From Nitrospira sp. (lineage in GTDB: Bacteria > Nitrospirota > Nitrospiria > Nitrospirales > Nitrospiraceae), in assembly GCA_024998625.1 (NCBI GenBank), contig JACOEL010000002.1:340548-404547 (forward strand): a DNA stretch of 64,000 bases, given 5' to 3'. Every line of letters starts with the position of its first letter. Position 1 is the stretch's first letter. The position numbers and the translations under genes are program-made. The notes below the pieces were generated by a model. The model searched no databases. It was given only the letters and a program-made list of their open reading frames with translations, and was not told the origin of the DNA. Positions 28,696 through 38,233 of the stretch are shown piece after piece.

Positions 28696-30999
28696 ATGGG
28701 CCTTGTCAGAACCGGTCGTTCGCTTCAGTTGCTGCCACGGCGTGAAGCTGAGGCACGCGCGGATTGCCTTGAGTTCGCCGGGCTGACCTTCAAGCCGCCG
28801 CCTCACCCGATTTCCATAGACCGGGTCGATTGGGTGTTCGCCGGGTTGCTCGCGCTGTCGGTGACGATTGTCTGTTTGCTGCTCGCGCGATCCATGCCCT
28901 CGTTCCTGTTCCAGTCGATGGATTTCTGGTTCGAGGCCGACACGCTGCGCGAAATCTCGAACATGAGCCGGGTGCACGACGACCACTATCGGACGTCCGT
29001 GCATCCGCTGTTTTCGTTGATCACCTTCATTCCGGTCTATCTTGCGAAGCATGCGTTGACCACCAGCCCGCTTCGCGCGGTGTTGCTCATCACCGGCCTG
29101 GTGGGCGGCCTGTGGGCCGGGATGGGGTACCTGCTGTTCCGCTTGCTTGGCTGCTGCAGAGTGGATGCCACGGTCTTCACGCTGCTCGGGCTTTGCAGTG
29201 CCTCGGCCCTGTTCTGGCTTCCGGTGCCCAATTCCTATTCCTGGGGATCGCTCTCGATCATGCTGGCCCTCGTGCTGCTATTATCCGCCGAGCAACGGAC
29301 GTTCGGAGCTACGGCCTATGTGATCGCGAGCGCGCTGACGCTGAGCTTTACCGTGACGAACTGGATGGCGGGTCTGCTGGTGACGCTGGTTCGATGGCCC
29401 TGGAAGCAGGCGATGCAACTCTCCGTCAATGCGTTGTGTGTGGTGGTCCTGCTTTGGGGCGTGCAGAAGTTCATCTTTCCCACGGCCGAATTTTTTATCG
29501 GCCATCGCGAAGAGGCGGAGTTCATCAATCATCCCCAATCCGGGGGTGCCGCCAACGTCCTGTCGTCCCTGGTCTTCCACACGGTGGTTGCCCCGGATGT
29601 CCGGTTCATGAAAGACGATGCATACACCCAGGCGAAGTCCGATTCGTTTCGCCTGTCCGAACGTCTGACGTTTCAATTTTCTCGCCCGGGATCAGCCGGT
29701 CCCCTGGGGCTGCTGGCCGTCGGGCTCTGGTCGGCGTTGCTGTTGAATGGATTGTGGCGGTTGGTCACCCTCGATCACCATCTTCGGTTCCGCCTCGTCC
29801 TGGTCGGCCTGCTGGGGTTTGAGACTCTGCTGCACCTTCTCTACGGAGAAGAAACCTTCGTCTACAGTCTGAACTTTCTTCCGCTCCTCCTCGCCGTTGT
29901 CGCTCTGGGGGCCATCGGTTCAGGCCGCCGGGTCGTCGTCGCTCTGGCCGCGTTGCTCGCGATCTGTGCCGGGCTGAACAACTGGCATCAGTTTCAGGAG
30001 GCCACGCGTTCGGCGACGCAGTTCACGCCGCAGCGGGAGCTGATGACGACGATGGTGCAGCAGGATCCGGATCGACCTTGGCCCCGCTCGGTGGGACATG
30101 TGCCGTTGGCGGCCCCAGGGGCTCCCGAGGGCGGCACGGCCTATCACGAGCCGGGCGGGGATTTCAGTCCGCATGTTCCGAGCTTCGGCGTCTCAATCTG
30201 GCTCTGCGATGCCGACGGACTTCCGGTCGTCACCAGCCAGACGGTGCCGCTCAGCGATATCCAGCAACGGTTCGCGCCCGCTACGCATCCGAACGTTCCG
30301 GCCATCGTCACGAAGACACCCTATTATCAGGCGGCCTGGTCGCGTCTGGATGCCACGCATTGGGAGCTGCGGTTCAAAAATCATACGAACCATGCTCCTG
30401 CGATTCTCATTCGAAGCGTGGGTCCGGCCGGCGGGCCGGTGACCGCTTTGGATTGGGACGGGGAGCAGCTCGGGATCAACCATCGTTGGGCGGTGAACGC
30501 GACGCCTGCTCCCAGCGCGATTACCTTAGGGGATGAGAATGCGTCCGATTGGATGACGGCGCAGTCATCGACCAGGTCTTGGAGCGGCGCGTCCGGCTGG
30601 GGGTACGCGCGAATGAAGTTTGTGTCGGCCTCAACGAGGAAGGACGATGAAGTTCGTGTGGTGCTTGCCGATTTGCAGCCTGCCGTCGAAATTCAGACGC
30701 CCTACACATATCCCTCGAAGCGGGCTCGTCTCGCGCTGCCCGAGCCGCGCCTGCAGGCTTCCATGGATGCGCAAATCACGCATCTCATGATGAGTCTCGT
30801 CGACGACGAAACCCGGCCTGGCGATCCCACGTTTTACTACCGCGCCTGGCATCGACAGGGTGCATACATTACGGCGGCGCTGGCGCGGGCCGGCGACCCT
30901 CATGTCAGCCGGGTCCTGTCGCAATTTCTGGCCTCCCATGATTTCGCCGGTGGCTCCGGCCCCGAGGCCGATGCCCCCGACTGGCCATCTGGGCGTTGA
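28696..30999 (+). CDS. Multi-pass membrane protein, glycosyltransferase-like (5' part of a frameshifted gene)
   Basis: About 767 residues from this ATG (796 from the TTG near 28609). Roughly ten hydrophobic helices (residues about 55-430) include an early loop with FEADTLREISNMSRVHDDHYRTSVHPLF. This acidic-plus-HP loop is typical of GT-C/ArnT/PMT-type transferases that use lipid-linked sugars. A soluble domain follows. The frame ends at a TGA, but the alternate frame continues the sense (..PGLAIWALTESAAYIAD..) exactly there. A one-base shift in the C5 run at 30974-30978 would join it to the next open frame into one protein of about 1100 residues. This is either a real pseudogene or a sequence error. 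Confidence 0.65.
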   Translation: MGLVRTGRSLQLLPRREAEARADCLEFAGLTFKPPPHPISIDRVDWVFAGLLALSVTIVCLLLARSMPSFLFQSMDFWFEADTLREISNMSRVHDDHYRTSVHPLFSLITFIPVYLAKHALTTSPLRAVLLITGLVGGLWAGMGYLLFRLLGCCRVDATVFTLLGLCSASALFWLPVPNSYSWGSLSIMLALVLLLSAEQRTFGATAYVIASALTLSFTVTNWMAGLLVTLVRWPWKQAMQLSVNALCVVVLLWGVQKFIFPTAEFFIGHREEAEFINHPQSGGAANVLSSLVFHTVVAPDVRFMKDDAYTQAKSDSFRLSERLTFQFSRPGSAGPLGLLAVGLWSALLLNGLWRLVTLDHHLRFRLVLVGLLGFETLLHLLYGEETFVYSLNFLPLLLAVVALGAIGSGRRVVVALAALLAICAGLNNWHQFQEATRSATQFTPQRELMTTMVQQDPDRPWPRSVGHVPLAAPGAPEGGTAYHEPGGDFSPHVPSFGVSIWLCDADGLPVVTSQTVPLSDIQQRFAPATHPNVPAIVTKTPYYQAAWSRLDATHWELRFKNHTNHAPAILIRSVGPAGGPVTALDWDGEQLGINHRWAVNATPAPSAITLGDENASDWMTAQSSTRSWSGASGWGYARMKFVSASTRKDDEVRVVLADLQPAVEIQTPYTYPSKRARLALPEPRLQASMDAQITHLMMSLVDDETRPGDPTFYYRAWHRQGAYITAALARAGDPHVSRVLSQFLASHDFAGGSGPEADAPDWPSGR

Positions 31000-31988
31000 C
31001 CGAATCGGCGGCTTATATCGCCGACCCGGTACACAATCAGTGGCTCTGGCCGCATATCCTCCGGAAAGCCCAACGGATCGAAGGCATGCTGACCGCCCGC
31101 GCGCCGGTTGTGGAACCCTATTGGATTCCTTCGCCCCATGACTTCAACCATGGGCGGCAGACCAGGACGGCGCTGCTGGCCCAACCCGCGCGTGACGGCC
31201 TGATTGTCGGCCGCGTCGGAGAGGACTGGCCGTTATTCTATGTGAATGCCGTCAGTTATCGCGGGCTTCTCGCTGCGGCTGAATTCGCCGAGCGGCCGGG
31301 GAAGCGCCAACAGGCGGCTCGTTGGCGACAGCATGCCCGTGGGATGGAGGAGAGTTGGCAGCACCAGTTTCCGAACGGGTCTCCGGACAGTGTCACGTAC
31401 CCCGTCAGTTTACGTGCATGGGCCGGGTCTGCCGCCCGCCGCACTCAGTTGGGACAACCGATGACGACGTATCGTCCTCCTGCGCTGGTCCCGACGGCGG
31501 CCACTCAACTGACGCAGGCACATCGGGCATTGCGGCTTGGACGACCGGAAGCAGTCTGGGCGACGCTGCATCAGCCCTGGAGTCACCAGGCCTCGCCGGG
31601 CCTGTATACCTGGGATGCGCCGCGGCCGACGGAGGATGAAGTGGCGGATGGCTGGCAATACGCGCGGGGCTGGCACAATGAAACCGCCGTCTCGCCGGAT
31701 TATGAAACGGCGGCGTTGCTGCTGTTATTGCAACAGGACATGCTGGCCTATCTCAATGACGCGGCGGCGGAGCCCACGGTGGTGCTCGGCGCCGGCATTA
31801 CTCCGGCCTGGCTCTCACAACCGATGGCGGTGTCCAATCTCGCCCTTCCCGGCGGCTCTATTACATGGCAATGGGACGGGCGGAAGATGCGGGCGACACT
31901 CCGTGGACCCGCGCGGAAGATTCAATTGGGTTCGGCCTTTCCTCCAGGCACGGAACTTTCCGTCGTGCAGAAACCGCTGCGCCCATGA
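30996..31988 (+). CDS. 3' part of the frameshifted glycosyltransferase-like gene
   Basis: 330 codons that continue the previous gene in another frame. Its apparent TTG start overlaps the TGA of the first part and has no ribosome site, so it is not expected to be translated alone. The sequence is a soluble helical domain (ESAAYIADPVHNQWLWP; many Trp and Ala-rich repeats such as NAVSYRGLLAAAEFAERPGKRQQAARW) with an (alpha/alpha)-barrel look, followed by a beta-rich end. The predicted function is unknown; an extracytoplasmic sugar-active domain would fit. See the finding on the frameshift. Confidence 0.55.
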   Translation: MTESAAYIADPVHNQWLWPHILRKAQRIEGMLTARAPVVEPYWIPSPHDFNHGRQTRTALLAQPARDGLIVGRVGEDWPLFYVNAVSYRGLLAAAEFAERPGKRQQAARWRQHARGMEESWQHQFPNGSPDSVTYPVSLRAWAGSAARRTQLGQPMTTYRPPALVPTAATQLTQAHRALRLGRPEAVWATLHQPWSHQASPGLYTWDAPRPTEDEVADGWQYARGWHNETAVSPDYETAALLLLLQQDMLAYLNDAAAEPTVVLGAGITPAWLSQPMAVSNLALPGGSITWQWDGRKMRATLRGPARKIQLGSAFPPGTELSVVQKPLRP

Positions 31989-32023
31989 CTCGGTCGTCCG
32001 CCATTCACTTGAGTCTTCTGCGT

Positions 32024-33757
32024 TCAGAATCCCCGTCCACCGCCGCCGCCGAACCCGCCGCCCGACGATCCGCCCCTGCTGAATCCAGACCCGCTTGAAC
32101 TGCGCGGGGCCGAGGTCATGGTGGTGCCGGTGCGCGCGGCCATGTCGCCTATTCGGCTGGTGAAGCCCCGGGTGTTGAATTGTGTGAAATCGCTGCCCTG
32201 ATACCAGGTCGGGGAGGCCACTACGATGGATTCGAAGGCCCGTGCCCAATTCTTCTCCACTCCGAGCGCCATCGCATAGGGAAGAAATTTTTCAAACAGC
32301 TGCGGGGTCTTGATGACTCGATCAAACCGGTCGGCGTCCACGCGAGTCAGAAATTCTTCGAATCCCAAGACGCCTTCCAGCGCCCTGGTGCCGTGCAGGG
32401 TGCGTGCCGGCATGATGCGTCCGAAACCAACCACGATGAGTCCCGACAGGAAACCCGCCGTGAGGAACGTCAGCGGCGCCATGCCCCATCGGTCGGCCAG
32501 CGCGGAGAGGGCAAACGTCAGCAGCATTCCCAGCGCGATTCCGCCCACCAGATACCCCTGCTTCACCCGATCGGGCCGCTGCGCATAGTACTTCCGTTGT
32601 AGGAGCGACTCGAAGATCGCGTCCTGAATAGGGGGGAGGGATCTGAAGAAGCGATTTTGGAGTGCGCTCAGCGAGACGCCCTCAGTGGTGCTGTCTTTGA
32701 ACAGGGCTTCCAGCAGGAGCCGTTCGTAGGCTGGTAAGGTCGTCCACTCCTGGGCGGGCTTGGTGCGATGAAAGCGATAGTCGGTACTCGACCAGAGGCC
32801 GAACAAGTGCTCGGCCTTCTGTTCGACAATCCGAAGGTATCCTCGCACGGCGAGGTCGACGACGGTGGCGGTGAGATCGCGAGTATCGGGACTATCGTCC
32901 ACGAGCGTGCCGGCTTCGGCCGGGGTCAGTCGATCCGGTGGTTCGTAGAGTACTGTGATGGGCCGGAGCCGCGGATCCCTACCTCGCGTGGCCCACAGCC
33001 GATACATCACGATGAAGACGAGCAGGGGAATCCCCAGCGCCCAGTTGCTTACGAGGAACGTGCGCGTCTGGTCCATCGCCGTGGGGGCCGCGATGACGCC
33101 CTTGTCCCAGCCGACGACGGCGGTGAGACCTTCACGAAAGCCGAGGGCGCGTGTCATGGTCATCTGGACACCGGCTCCAACGATCTCTACCGTCGCCGCA
33201 GCTTCGCGCGCGCCATAGGCGCCCGTGAAGGCCTGGGCGCGGATACCCGTGGTCTGCGGCGGCAGGGTAATTCGCGCGGAGGCCTGCTCGATGGGCACAT
33301 CCCATTCGTCGCCGGTGACGTTCCAGTAGAGTTCGTCGTGATCTTCGAAGAATTTCAGTCCGTTGCGCACGCGGTACTTCAAGACGAAGGTGCGGGTGGC
33401 GTCGGTGGCGCCGGGAATCCAGATCCGGAAGTTCCGGTAATGCCTCTCCCGGCTGCTTTCAAATATGAGCGGGGTGCCCTGCTCGTCCGTGACCGTGACG
33501 CGATCCAGCAACAGGCTGTAGTTGAAACCTTGCGGGGTTCGATATTCGATGGGGACAAGCCGTTCGATGCCGTTCCATGCTCCTTCAAAACGGGGACTGA
33601 CCGTTTCTGTGACCAGCAGGTCGCCGTCGGACAGGACTTGGAGTTCGACGTCGAACCGGTTGAGCACGAACGAGCGCGCCTCTGCCGGAAGCAGAGAGCC
33701 GAAGATGAGGAGACAGAGGAGGGGAAGGATGAGCAGACGAGGAGAAGGAGTTGGCAT
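32024..33757 (-). CDS. DUF2207 membrane protein with Gly/Ser-rich tail
   Basis: 577 residues. A signal peptide (about 1-28) is followed by a beta-rich extracytoplasmic DUF2207 domain (RFDVELQVLSDGDLLVTETV near the start). There are three membrane segments (one near residue 225-245, two near 400-450) with a cytoplasmic stretch between, and a C-terminal tail of Gly/Ser/Phe repeats ending GGGGRGF. This is the usual DUF2207 layout. It directly follows a LemA gene, a very common pairing. ATG 33757 is favoured by the signal peptide; a GTG at 33796, one base after the LemA stop, is an alternative. Function unknown; a membrane stress role is suspected in the family. Confidence 0.85.
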   Translation of the reverse strand: MPTPSPRLLILPLLCLLIFGSLLPAEARSFVLNRFDVELQVLSDGDLLVTETVSPRFEGAWNGIERLVPIEYRTPQGFNYSLLLDRVTVTDEQGTPLIFESSRERHYRNFRIWIPGATDATRTFVLKYRVRNGLKFFEDHDELYWNVTGDEWDVPIEQASARITLPPQTTGIRAQAFTGAYGAREAAATVEIVGAGVQMTMTRALGFREGLTAVVGWDKGVIAAPTAMDQTRTFLVSNWALGIPLLVFIVMYRLWATRGRDPRLRPITVLYEPPDRLTPAEAGTLVDDSPDTRDLTATVVDLAVRGYLRIVEQKAEHLFGLWSSTDYRFHRTKPAQEWTTLPAYERLLLEALFKDSTTEGVSLSALQNRFFRSLPPIQDAIFESLLQRKYYAQRPDRVKQGYLVGGIALGMLLTFALSALADRWGMAPLTFLTAGFLSGLIVVGFGRIMPARTLHGTRALEGVLGFEEFLTRVDADRFDRVIKTPQLFEKFLPYAMALGVEKNWARAFESIVVASPTWYQGSDFTQFNTRGFTSRIGDMAARTGTTMTSAPRSSSGSGFSRGGSSGGGFGGGGGRGF

Positions 33758-33797
33758 CCGTCCAGCGTTCACGGTCGGAGCGGCGGGGCGGTCCACG

Positions 33798-34346
33798 TTA
33801 GAACTGTACCCTCGGCGGCTCGCGGTGAGTGGTTTCCGTCAGTTCGAAGAACTGGCGACCGACGAACTCGAACGATTGCGCGATGAAGTTGGTGGGAATC
33901 TCCTGGGTCTTCGCATTATAGTCGCGGACCACGGCGTTGTAATAGCGCCTGGCGTTCTGCACGGCGTCTTCGATTTGATTGAGGCTGCCCTGGAGTTGGG
34001 TGAAGGCTTCCACTGCCCGCAATTGTGGGTAGGCTTCGGCAAGCGCGAAGAGTGATTTCAACGATTGGGTGAGTTGATTTTCTGCGGCGCCTTTGGCTTC
34101 CGGTCCCTGTGCCGACATGGCCTTCGCCCGGGCGTTGATCACGGCTTCCAGCGCTCCCTTTTCATGGGCGGCATAGGCCTTGACGGTCTCCACGAGGTTG
34201 GGGATCAGATCGTACCGGCGCTTGAGTTGCACGTCGATATCGGCCCAGGCGCTGTCGCAGGCGGCGCGGAGACGGACGAGCGAGTTATACATGCCGATGA
34301 CGATCATCACGAGCAGCATCAGCGCAACGACGACGATCCAGCCCAT
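33798..34346 (-). CDS. LemA-family membrane protein
   Basis: 182 residues, typical length. One N-terminal membrane helix (about 2-20) precedes the conserved LVRLRAACDSAWADIDVQLKRRYDLIPNLVETVKAYAAHE segment and a helical bundle with NARRYYNAVVRDYNAKTQEIPTN. AAGGAG lies seven bases before the ATG on the minus strand; an upstream extension to 34601 has no support. It forms an operon with the DUF2207 gene. The molecular role of LemA is not established. Confidence 0.94.
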   Translation of the reverse strand: MGWIVVVALMLLVMIVIGMYNSLVRLRAACDSAWADIDVQLKRRYDLIPNLVETVKAYAAHEKGALEAVINARAKAMSAQGPEAKGAAENQLTQSLKSLFALAEAYPQLRAVEAFTQLQGSLNQIEDAVQNARRYYNAVVRDYNAKTQEIPTNFIAQSFEFVGRQFFELTETTHREPPRVQF

Positions 34347-34616
34347 CGGTGTCTCCTTGCGGATTTGGGTGAAGGTACGTACTGAGCTTGGGCGATGATA
34401 GCCTGCCTCTCGACATCTGTAAAGCCGACACGGTTTCCTAGCCTTGCCACGGACTGATACGCGCCGGGGTTCCTGTGCTTCAGGGAGATGTGCGGGGTGG
34501 CTCAGCCGCGCGTGACTTTCTGAGGTGCTCCCGGTATTCTGCCCGCGGTATGAACTGCCCGGGGGAGTGACCCTCGATCCCGCAGTCGTGCCGGTGCTCA
34601 ATTCAGGGAGGTGTGT

Positions 34617-34946
34617 ATGCTGTGTTGCGAGGAACGGGTCGGGCTTGGTGTGGTTGTGGTGCTCCTCTGTTTACTTGGCGGGTCTCCTGCTCCCGTTTCT
34701 GTCGTGCTGGCCGAGGAGCCGACGGTTGAGCTCAACAGTCCGGAGGTGGTGCGGCAGGTTCTTGAGCAGCAGCTTGGCAAACGGGTGAAGATCAAGCTGC
34801 TCTCCGGACAGGATCTTGATGGGAAGGTGGCCAAGATCGGGACGCAGGCGGTGGTGCTCAGCGAACTAGGCGGAATGGAATTCTTCGATGCCACCCTGCG
34901 CCTGGATCAAGTGGCAGTCGTAGTCGCGAAGGCCCGCACGAAGTAG
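34617..34946 (+). CDS. Small exported protein with Sm-like sequence
   Basis: 109 residues. A signal peptide (about 1-33, ending VLA) precedes a 70-residue domain. [33 protein letters not shown]...[13 protein letters not shown] strongly resembles the five-strand Sm/LSm barrel pattern (strand 1 'V.I.LLSG..L.G.V', strand 4-5 'I.L..V'). Such folds usually bind RNA inside the cell, so an exported version would be unusual; similar small SH3-like barrels are the alternative. AGGGAGG lies five bases before the ATG. It stands alone between LemA and the FhlA-like regulator. Confidence 0.62.
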   Translation: MLCCEERVGLGVVVVLLCLLGGSPAPVSVVLAEEPTVELNSPEVVRQVLEQQLGKRVKIKLLSGQDLDGKVAKIGTQAVVLSELGGMEFFDATLRLDQVAVVVAKARTK

Positions 34947-35059
34947 CGTCTCCGCTATCCGTTCCCGGTTCTTCGACAGCTGCGGCAACACCCTCTCCGG
35001 GAGCGGGGCTGACATTCTCTAGTTGCGTCCGGACATCCAGACTCTCCATACTATTACCC

Positions 35060-37660
35060 ATGCGAGACACCCTACCGACCGAACTCGAAACGAGCGCCGG
35101 TGACCCACGCAAGGCGCTGCTACAGGTTGCCGAGGCGATTGCTCTGCACCGGGATCTCCCGGCCCTGTTTCGAGACCTCGCGCAACGGCTTCCCGCGGTC
35201 GCCCCCTTCGATTTCATCGGCCTGGTACTGCACGATCCGGCGAAGCAGGTGATGAAAGTGCATGTGCTTGAAACGGCTGAGGCGCACGGCGTCACCAAGC
35301 GGCTCGACGGCATGGAAATCTCGATGGAGGAGTCCGCCAGCGGTTGGGTCTGGTCGCACCAGCAGCCGTTGATGATTCCCTCGCTGGCCGACGAAACACG
35401 GTACAAGCCGGGAATGGGCGCGCTCCGCAGTATTGGGGTGCAGTCTCTCTGCCTGTTTCCCCTCACCACGGCGATGCGGCGTCTCGGCGCGATCGGATTC
35501 GGCAGTCTGCGCGCCTTTGCGTTCGGTGACGCCGATGTGGAATTCCTCAACCAGGTTGCCAAACTGGTCGCCGTCGCCGTGGACAACGTGCTGCATCACC
35601 AAGCCTTGAGCGACGAGCGTGATCGGCTGCAACTGCTCCTGGATGTGACGGAATCGATCGCGGCGCATCGTGACCTCACCCTGTTGCTGGAGGATCTAGC
35701 CAAGCGGTTGCCCCACGTGGTGCCCTTCGATTTCATTAACGCCGTGCTCCACGACCCGGTACGCGACATGATGCGCTTGTGGTTACTGGTGACGTCGGAA
35801 CCGTCCACGATCCGCCCCGGGCTCGAAACCCCGGTCGATGAATCGCCTGGTGGGTTGGTGTGGAAAACACAGCAACCCCTGACGGTGCATGATGTGGAGA
35901 CGGAAACTCGCTTCCCCGGATTGATGGCGTTGTTTCGCGAGAACGGCGTACGATCGTTTTGCGTGGTGCCGCTCACGACGGCACAGCGGCGGCTGGGCGC
36001 CATGGGGTTCGGCAGTCTCCGCCCGCGAGTCTATGAAACGTTCGAAATCGCGCTCATGCAGCAGGTGGCCAAGCAGGTGGCAGTCGCGTTGGACAATGCC
36101 CTCCATGTCGAGACGGCCTTGACCTATCAGGAACAGCTGACTCGGGAGCGTGATCGCCAACGCCTGTTGCTCGAAGTAAACAATGCGGTGGTGTCCCACT
36201 TGGACCTCGATGAACTCTTTCTGGCGGTCAGCGCCTGCCTGCGGCGTGTCATCCAGCACGATGGCTCCAGCCTGCTCCTTTGCAACGGGGAGACCGGGCA
36301 GTGGCGCATCCACGTGCTGGATTTTGAGCGTAACGAAAGCTTCATCGAGGAAGGACGGATCGAAGAGAGTTCACGGTCTCCGTCCTGCCAGGCGATTACG
36401 ACGGGCAGGGCCGCGGTGCTCGGTGAACGGGAGCTACGAGAGATGGCGAGCACAGCGCCGATGGCCCAGGAACTGCTCGATTGCGGGGTCAAGTCGTTCT
36501 GCGCTCTACCGCTCTTGTCGCATAACCGGACGCTCGGGGCGTTGAACGTCGGGCGGCGGAGAGACGATGGCTTCAGCCCGGAAGACGTCCAGCTGCTCGG
36601 ACAGGTCGCGCAGCAGGTTGCCATCGCCGTGGAGAACGCACTTGCGTTCCGGGAAATCGCCGCGCTCAAGGATAAGCTGGCGAAAGAGAAGATCTATCTC
36701 GAAGAAGAAATTCAGACGGCCTACAATTTCGAAGAAATCGTCGGCGATAGCCGTGCGCTCAAGCAGGTGCTCAAACAGGTCCAGACCGTCGCCGCTACCG
36801 ATTCCACCGTATTGATCCTTGGTGAAACGGGGAGCGGAAAAGAACTGATCGCGCGCGCGTTGCACAATCTCAGCAATCGGAGGGAGCGTACCTTCGTCAA
36901 GCTCAATTGCGCCGCGATTCCCACCGGCCTGTTGGAGAGCGAACTCTTCGGCCACGAGAAGGGGGCTTTTACCGGAGCCATCGCCACGAAGATCGGGCGG
37001 TTCGAGTCAGCCGATCGTGGGACGATCTTTCTCGATGAGGTGGGAGAGATTCCGTTGGAGTTGCAAGTGAAGTTGCTGCGTGTCTTGCAAGAGCAGGAGT
37101 TCGAGCGACTGGGCAGCACCCGGACCATTCGCGTCAACGTCCGGGTGATTGCCGCGACCAACCGGGATCTTGGCCAGATGGTGGAGGAACAGAAGTTCCG
37201 CAGCGATCTGTATTACCGGCTGAAGGTGTTCCCGATGACCGTTCCGCCCTTGCGCGAGCGGGCGGAGGATGTGCCCTTGCTGGTCCGGCACTTTGTCCAG
37301 AAGTTTGCCTCGCGCATGAAGAAGCGGATCGAAACCGTTCCGGCCGAGGCGATGAAGGTGCTACAGGCCTATCCCTGGCCCGGCAATGTGAGAGAGCTGG
37401 AAAATTACGTCGAACGGGCGGTGATCTTGTCTTCCGGCTCGGAGCTGTTCGTCTCGGCGACCGAACTGAAGCGTCCCGCCCCTGTGGGAAACGGATCGGC
37501 GACGACCTTGGAAGAAGCCGAGCGCGACCATATTCTCAAGGCCCTGCGGGACACGAACTGGGTCATCGGCGGCGACGCCGGGGCTGCTGCCCGCCTGGGA
37601 ATGAAGCGAACCACCCTTCAATCAAAAATGCAGAAGCTCGGCATCTCGCGTCCGCGGTAG
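35060..37660 (+). CDS. FhlA-like sigma-54 activator with three GAF domains
   Basis: 866 residues. Three GAF domains (about 15-185, 195-360 and 365-545) are followed by a coiled linker and an AAA+ domain with GETGSGKE from residue 588, GAFTGA at 635-640 and a Walker B-type FLDEV. The Fis-type helix-turn-helix at the C-terminus is [21 protein letters not shown]. There is no receiver domain, so it responds to ligands or redox through GAF domains, or to a separate signal. The first two GAF domains resemble each other (VPFDFI...VLHDP), suggesting duplication. A dyad and a -24/-12 promoter lie directly downstream, and a second such pair precedes the RND operon, so it probably activates both. Confidence 0.92.
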   Translation: MRDTLPTELETSAGDPRKALLQVAEAIALHRDLPALFRDLAQRLPAVAPFDFIGLVLHDPAKQVMKVHVLETAEAHGVTKRLDGMEISMEESASGWVWSHQQPLMIPSLADETRYKPGMGALRSIGVQSLCLFPLTTAMRRLGAIGFGSLRAFAFGDADVEFLNQVAKLVAVAVDNVLHHQALSDERDRLQLLLDVTESIAAHRDLTLLLEDLAKRLPHVVPFDFINAVLHDPVRDMMRLWLLVTSEPSTIRPGLETPVDESPGGLVWKTQQPLTVHDVETETRFPGLMALFRENGVRSFCVVPLTTAQRRLGAMGFGSLRPRVYETFEIALMQQVAKQVAVALDNALHVETALTYQEQLTRERDRQRLLLEVNNAVVSHLDLDELFLAVSACLRRVIQHDGSSLLLCNGETGQWRIHVLDFERNESFIEEGRIEESSRSPSCQAITTGRAAVLGERELREMASTAPMAQELLDCGVKSFCALPLLSHNRTLGALNVGRRRDDGFSPEDVQLLGQVAQQVAIAVENALAFREIAALKDKLAKEKIYLEEEIQTAYNFEEIVGDSRALKQVLKQVQTVAATDSTVLILGETGSGKELIARALHNLSNRRERTFVKLNCAAIPTGLLESELFGHEKGAFTGAIATKIGRFESADRGTIFLDEVGEIPLELQVKLLRVLQEQEFERLGSTRTIRVNVRVIAATNRDLGQMVEEQKFRSDLYYRLKVFPMTVPPLRERAEDVPLLVRHFVQKFASRMKKRIETVPAEAMKVLQAYPWPGNVRELENYVERAVILSSGSELFVSATELKRPAPVGNGSATTLEEAERDHILKALRDTNWVIGGDAGAAARLGMKRTTLQSKMQKLGISRPR

Positions 37661-37678
37661 CGCCGATCTTTCGACAGT

Positions 37679-37694
37679 TGCCGAGATGTCGGCA
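37679..37694 (+). promoter_or_regulatory. Enhancer dyad TGCCGA-N4-TCGGCA
   Basis: A perfect 6-4-6 inverted repeat 18 bases after the FhlA-like gene and about 109 bases before a -24/-12 promoter. The same dyad with one base changed occurs at 40264-40279. It is a candidate site for the FhlA-like regulator. Confidence 0.6.
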
Positions 37695-37802
37695 GTCACT
37701 CCGTCGGCACAAATTCCTCACCCTCTTCAGCGTCCTCGCTCCGCACGACATAACTCCCCGTCCTGCAAGCAGTCTATCTGCAAGTCACGGATTCCACATC
37801 GC

Positions 37803-37818
37803 TGGAACGGTCTCTGCT
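37803..37818 (+). promoter_or_regulatory. Candidate sigma-54 promoter before the DedA-rhodanese unit
   Basis: TGGAACG, four bases, CTGCT: 10 of the 12 consensus positions, with the invariant GG and GC separated by ten bases. The next genes downstream are a small open frame at 37882 and the DedA-rhodanese gene at 38234. Confidence 0.6.
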
Positions 37819-37881
37819 TTCTCGGACTGATATTCGAGCATGACCTCAGTCTTCATTTCGATGCAATGAAAGGAGCGCCCC

Positions 37882-38172
37882 ATGTCATTGATCAAGAGTC
37901 ATCTGTTGGTGTCCATGGCAACGTCCGCAACGATGAGTCGGTCACGCTGCCGACACAGACCGGCCGATCGAGTCGCGGGACCGGTTCGCACCGTGGTCGA
38001 CGATAGTAGGTCACTGGCAATCACCGCATGGACCTGCGCCGCCTGCGGTAACCTCATTGAGGAACTCCATCTCCTCTCGCGGGACGGGGCGGCTCAGCCC
38101 TATCCAATTCGCCATGCTGTTGCGCCCCAGGCGCAGACCAGGCGGCTTGCTGCCTGGTCGGTCTCGAGCTAA
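37882..38172 (+). CDS. Possible small protein with a CxxC pair
   Basis: 96 codons. The ATG has a perfect AAAGGAG six bases upstream and lies about 55 bases after the expected start of the sigma-54 promoter, so translation is plausible. The sequence is Arg/Ser-rich at first, then has TAWTCAACGNLIEELHLLSRDG, where the CAAC pair could bind a metal. I do not recognise the family and the composition is not typical, so it may also be the damaged remains of a gene. It ends 61 bases before the DedA gene. Confidence 0.35.
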   Translation: MSLIKSHLLVSMATSATMSRSRCRHRPADRVAGPVRTVVDDSRSLAITAWTCAACGNLIEELHLLSRDGAAQPYPIRHAVAPQAQTRRLAAWSVSS

Positions 38173-38233
38173 GCCACGGTTATCGCCACGACGAGAAGAA
38201 CGGTTGTCGGGACCGGGAGATTGGAGTGACGTG

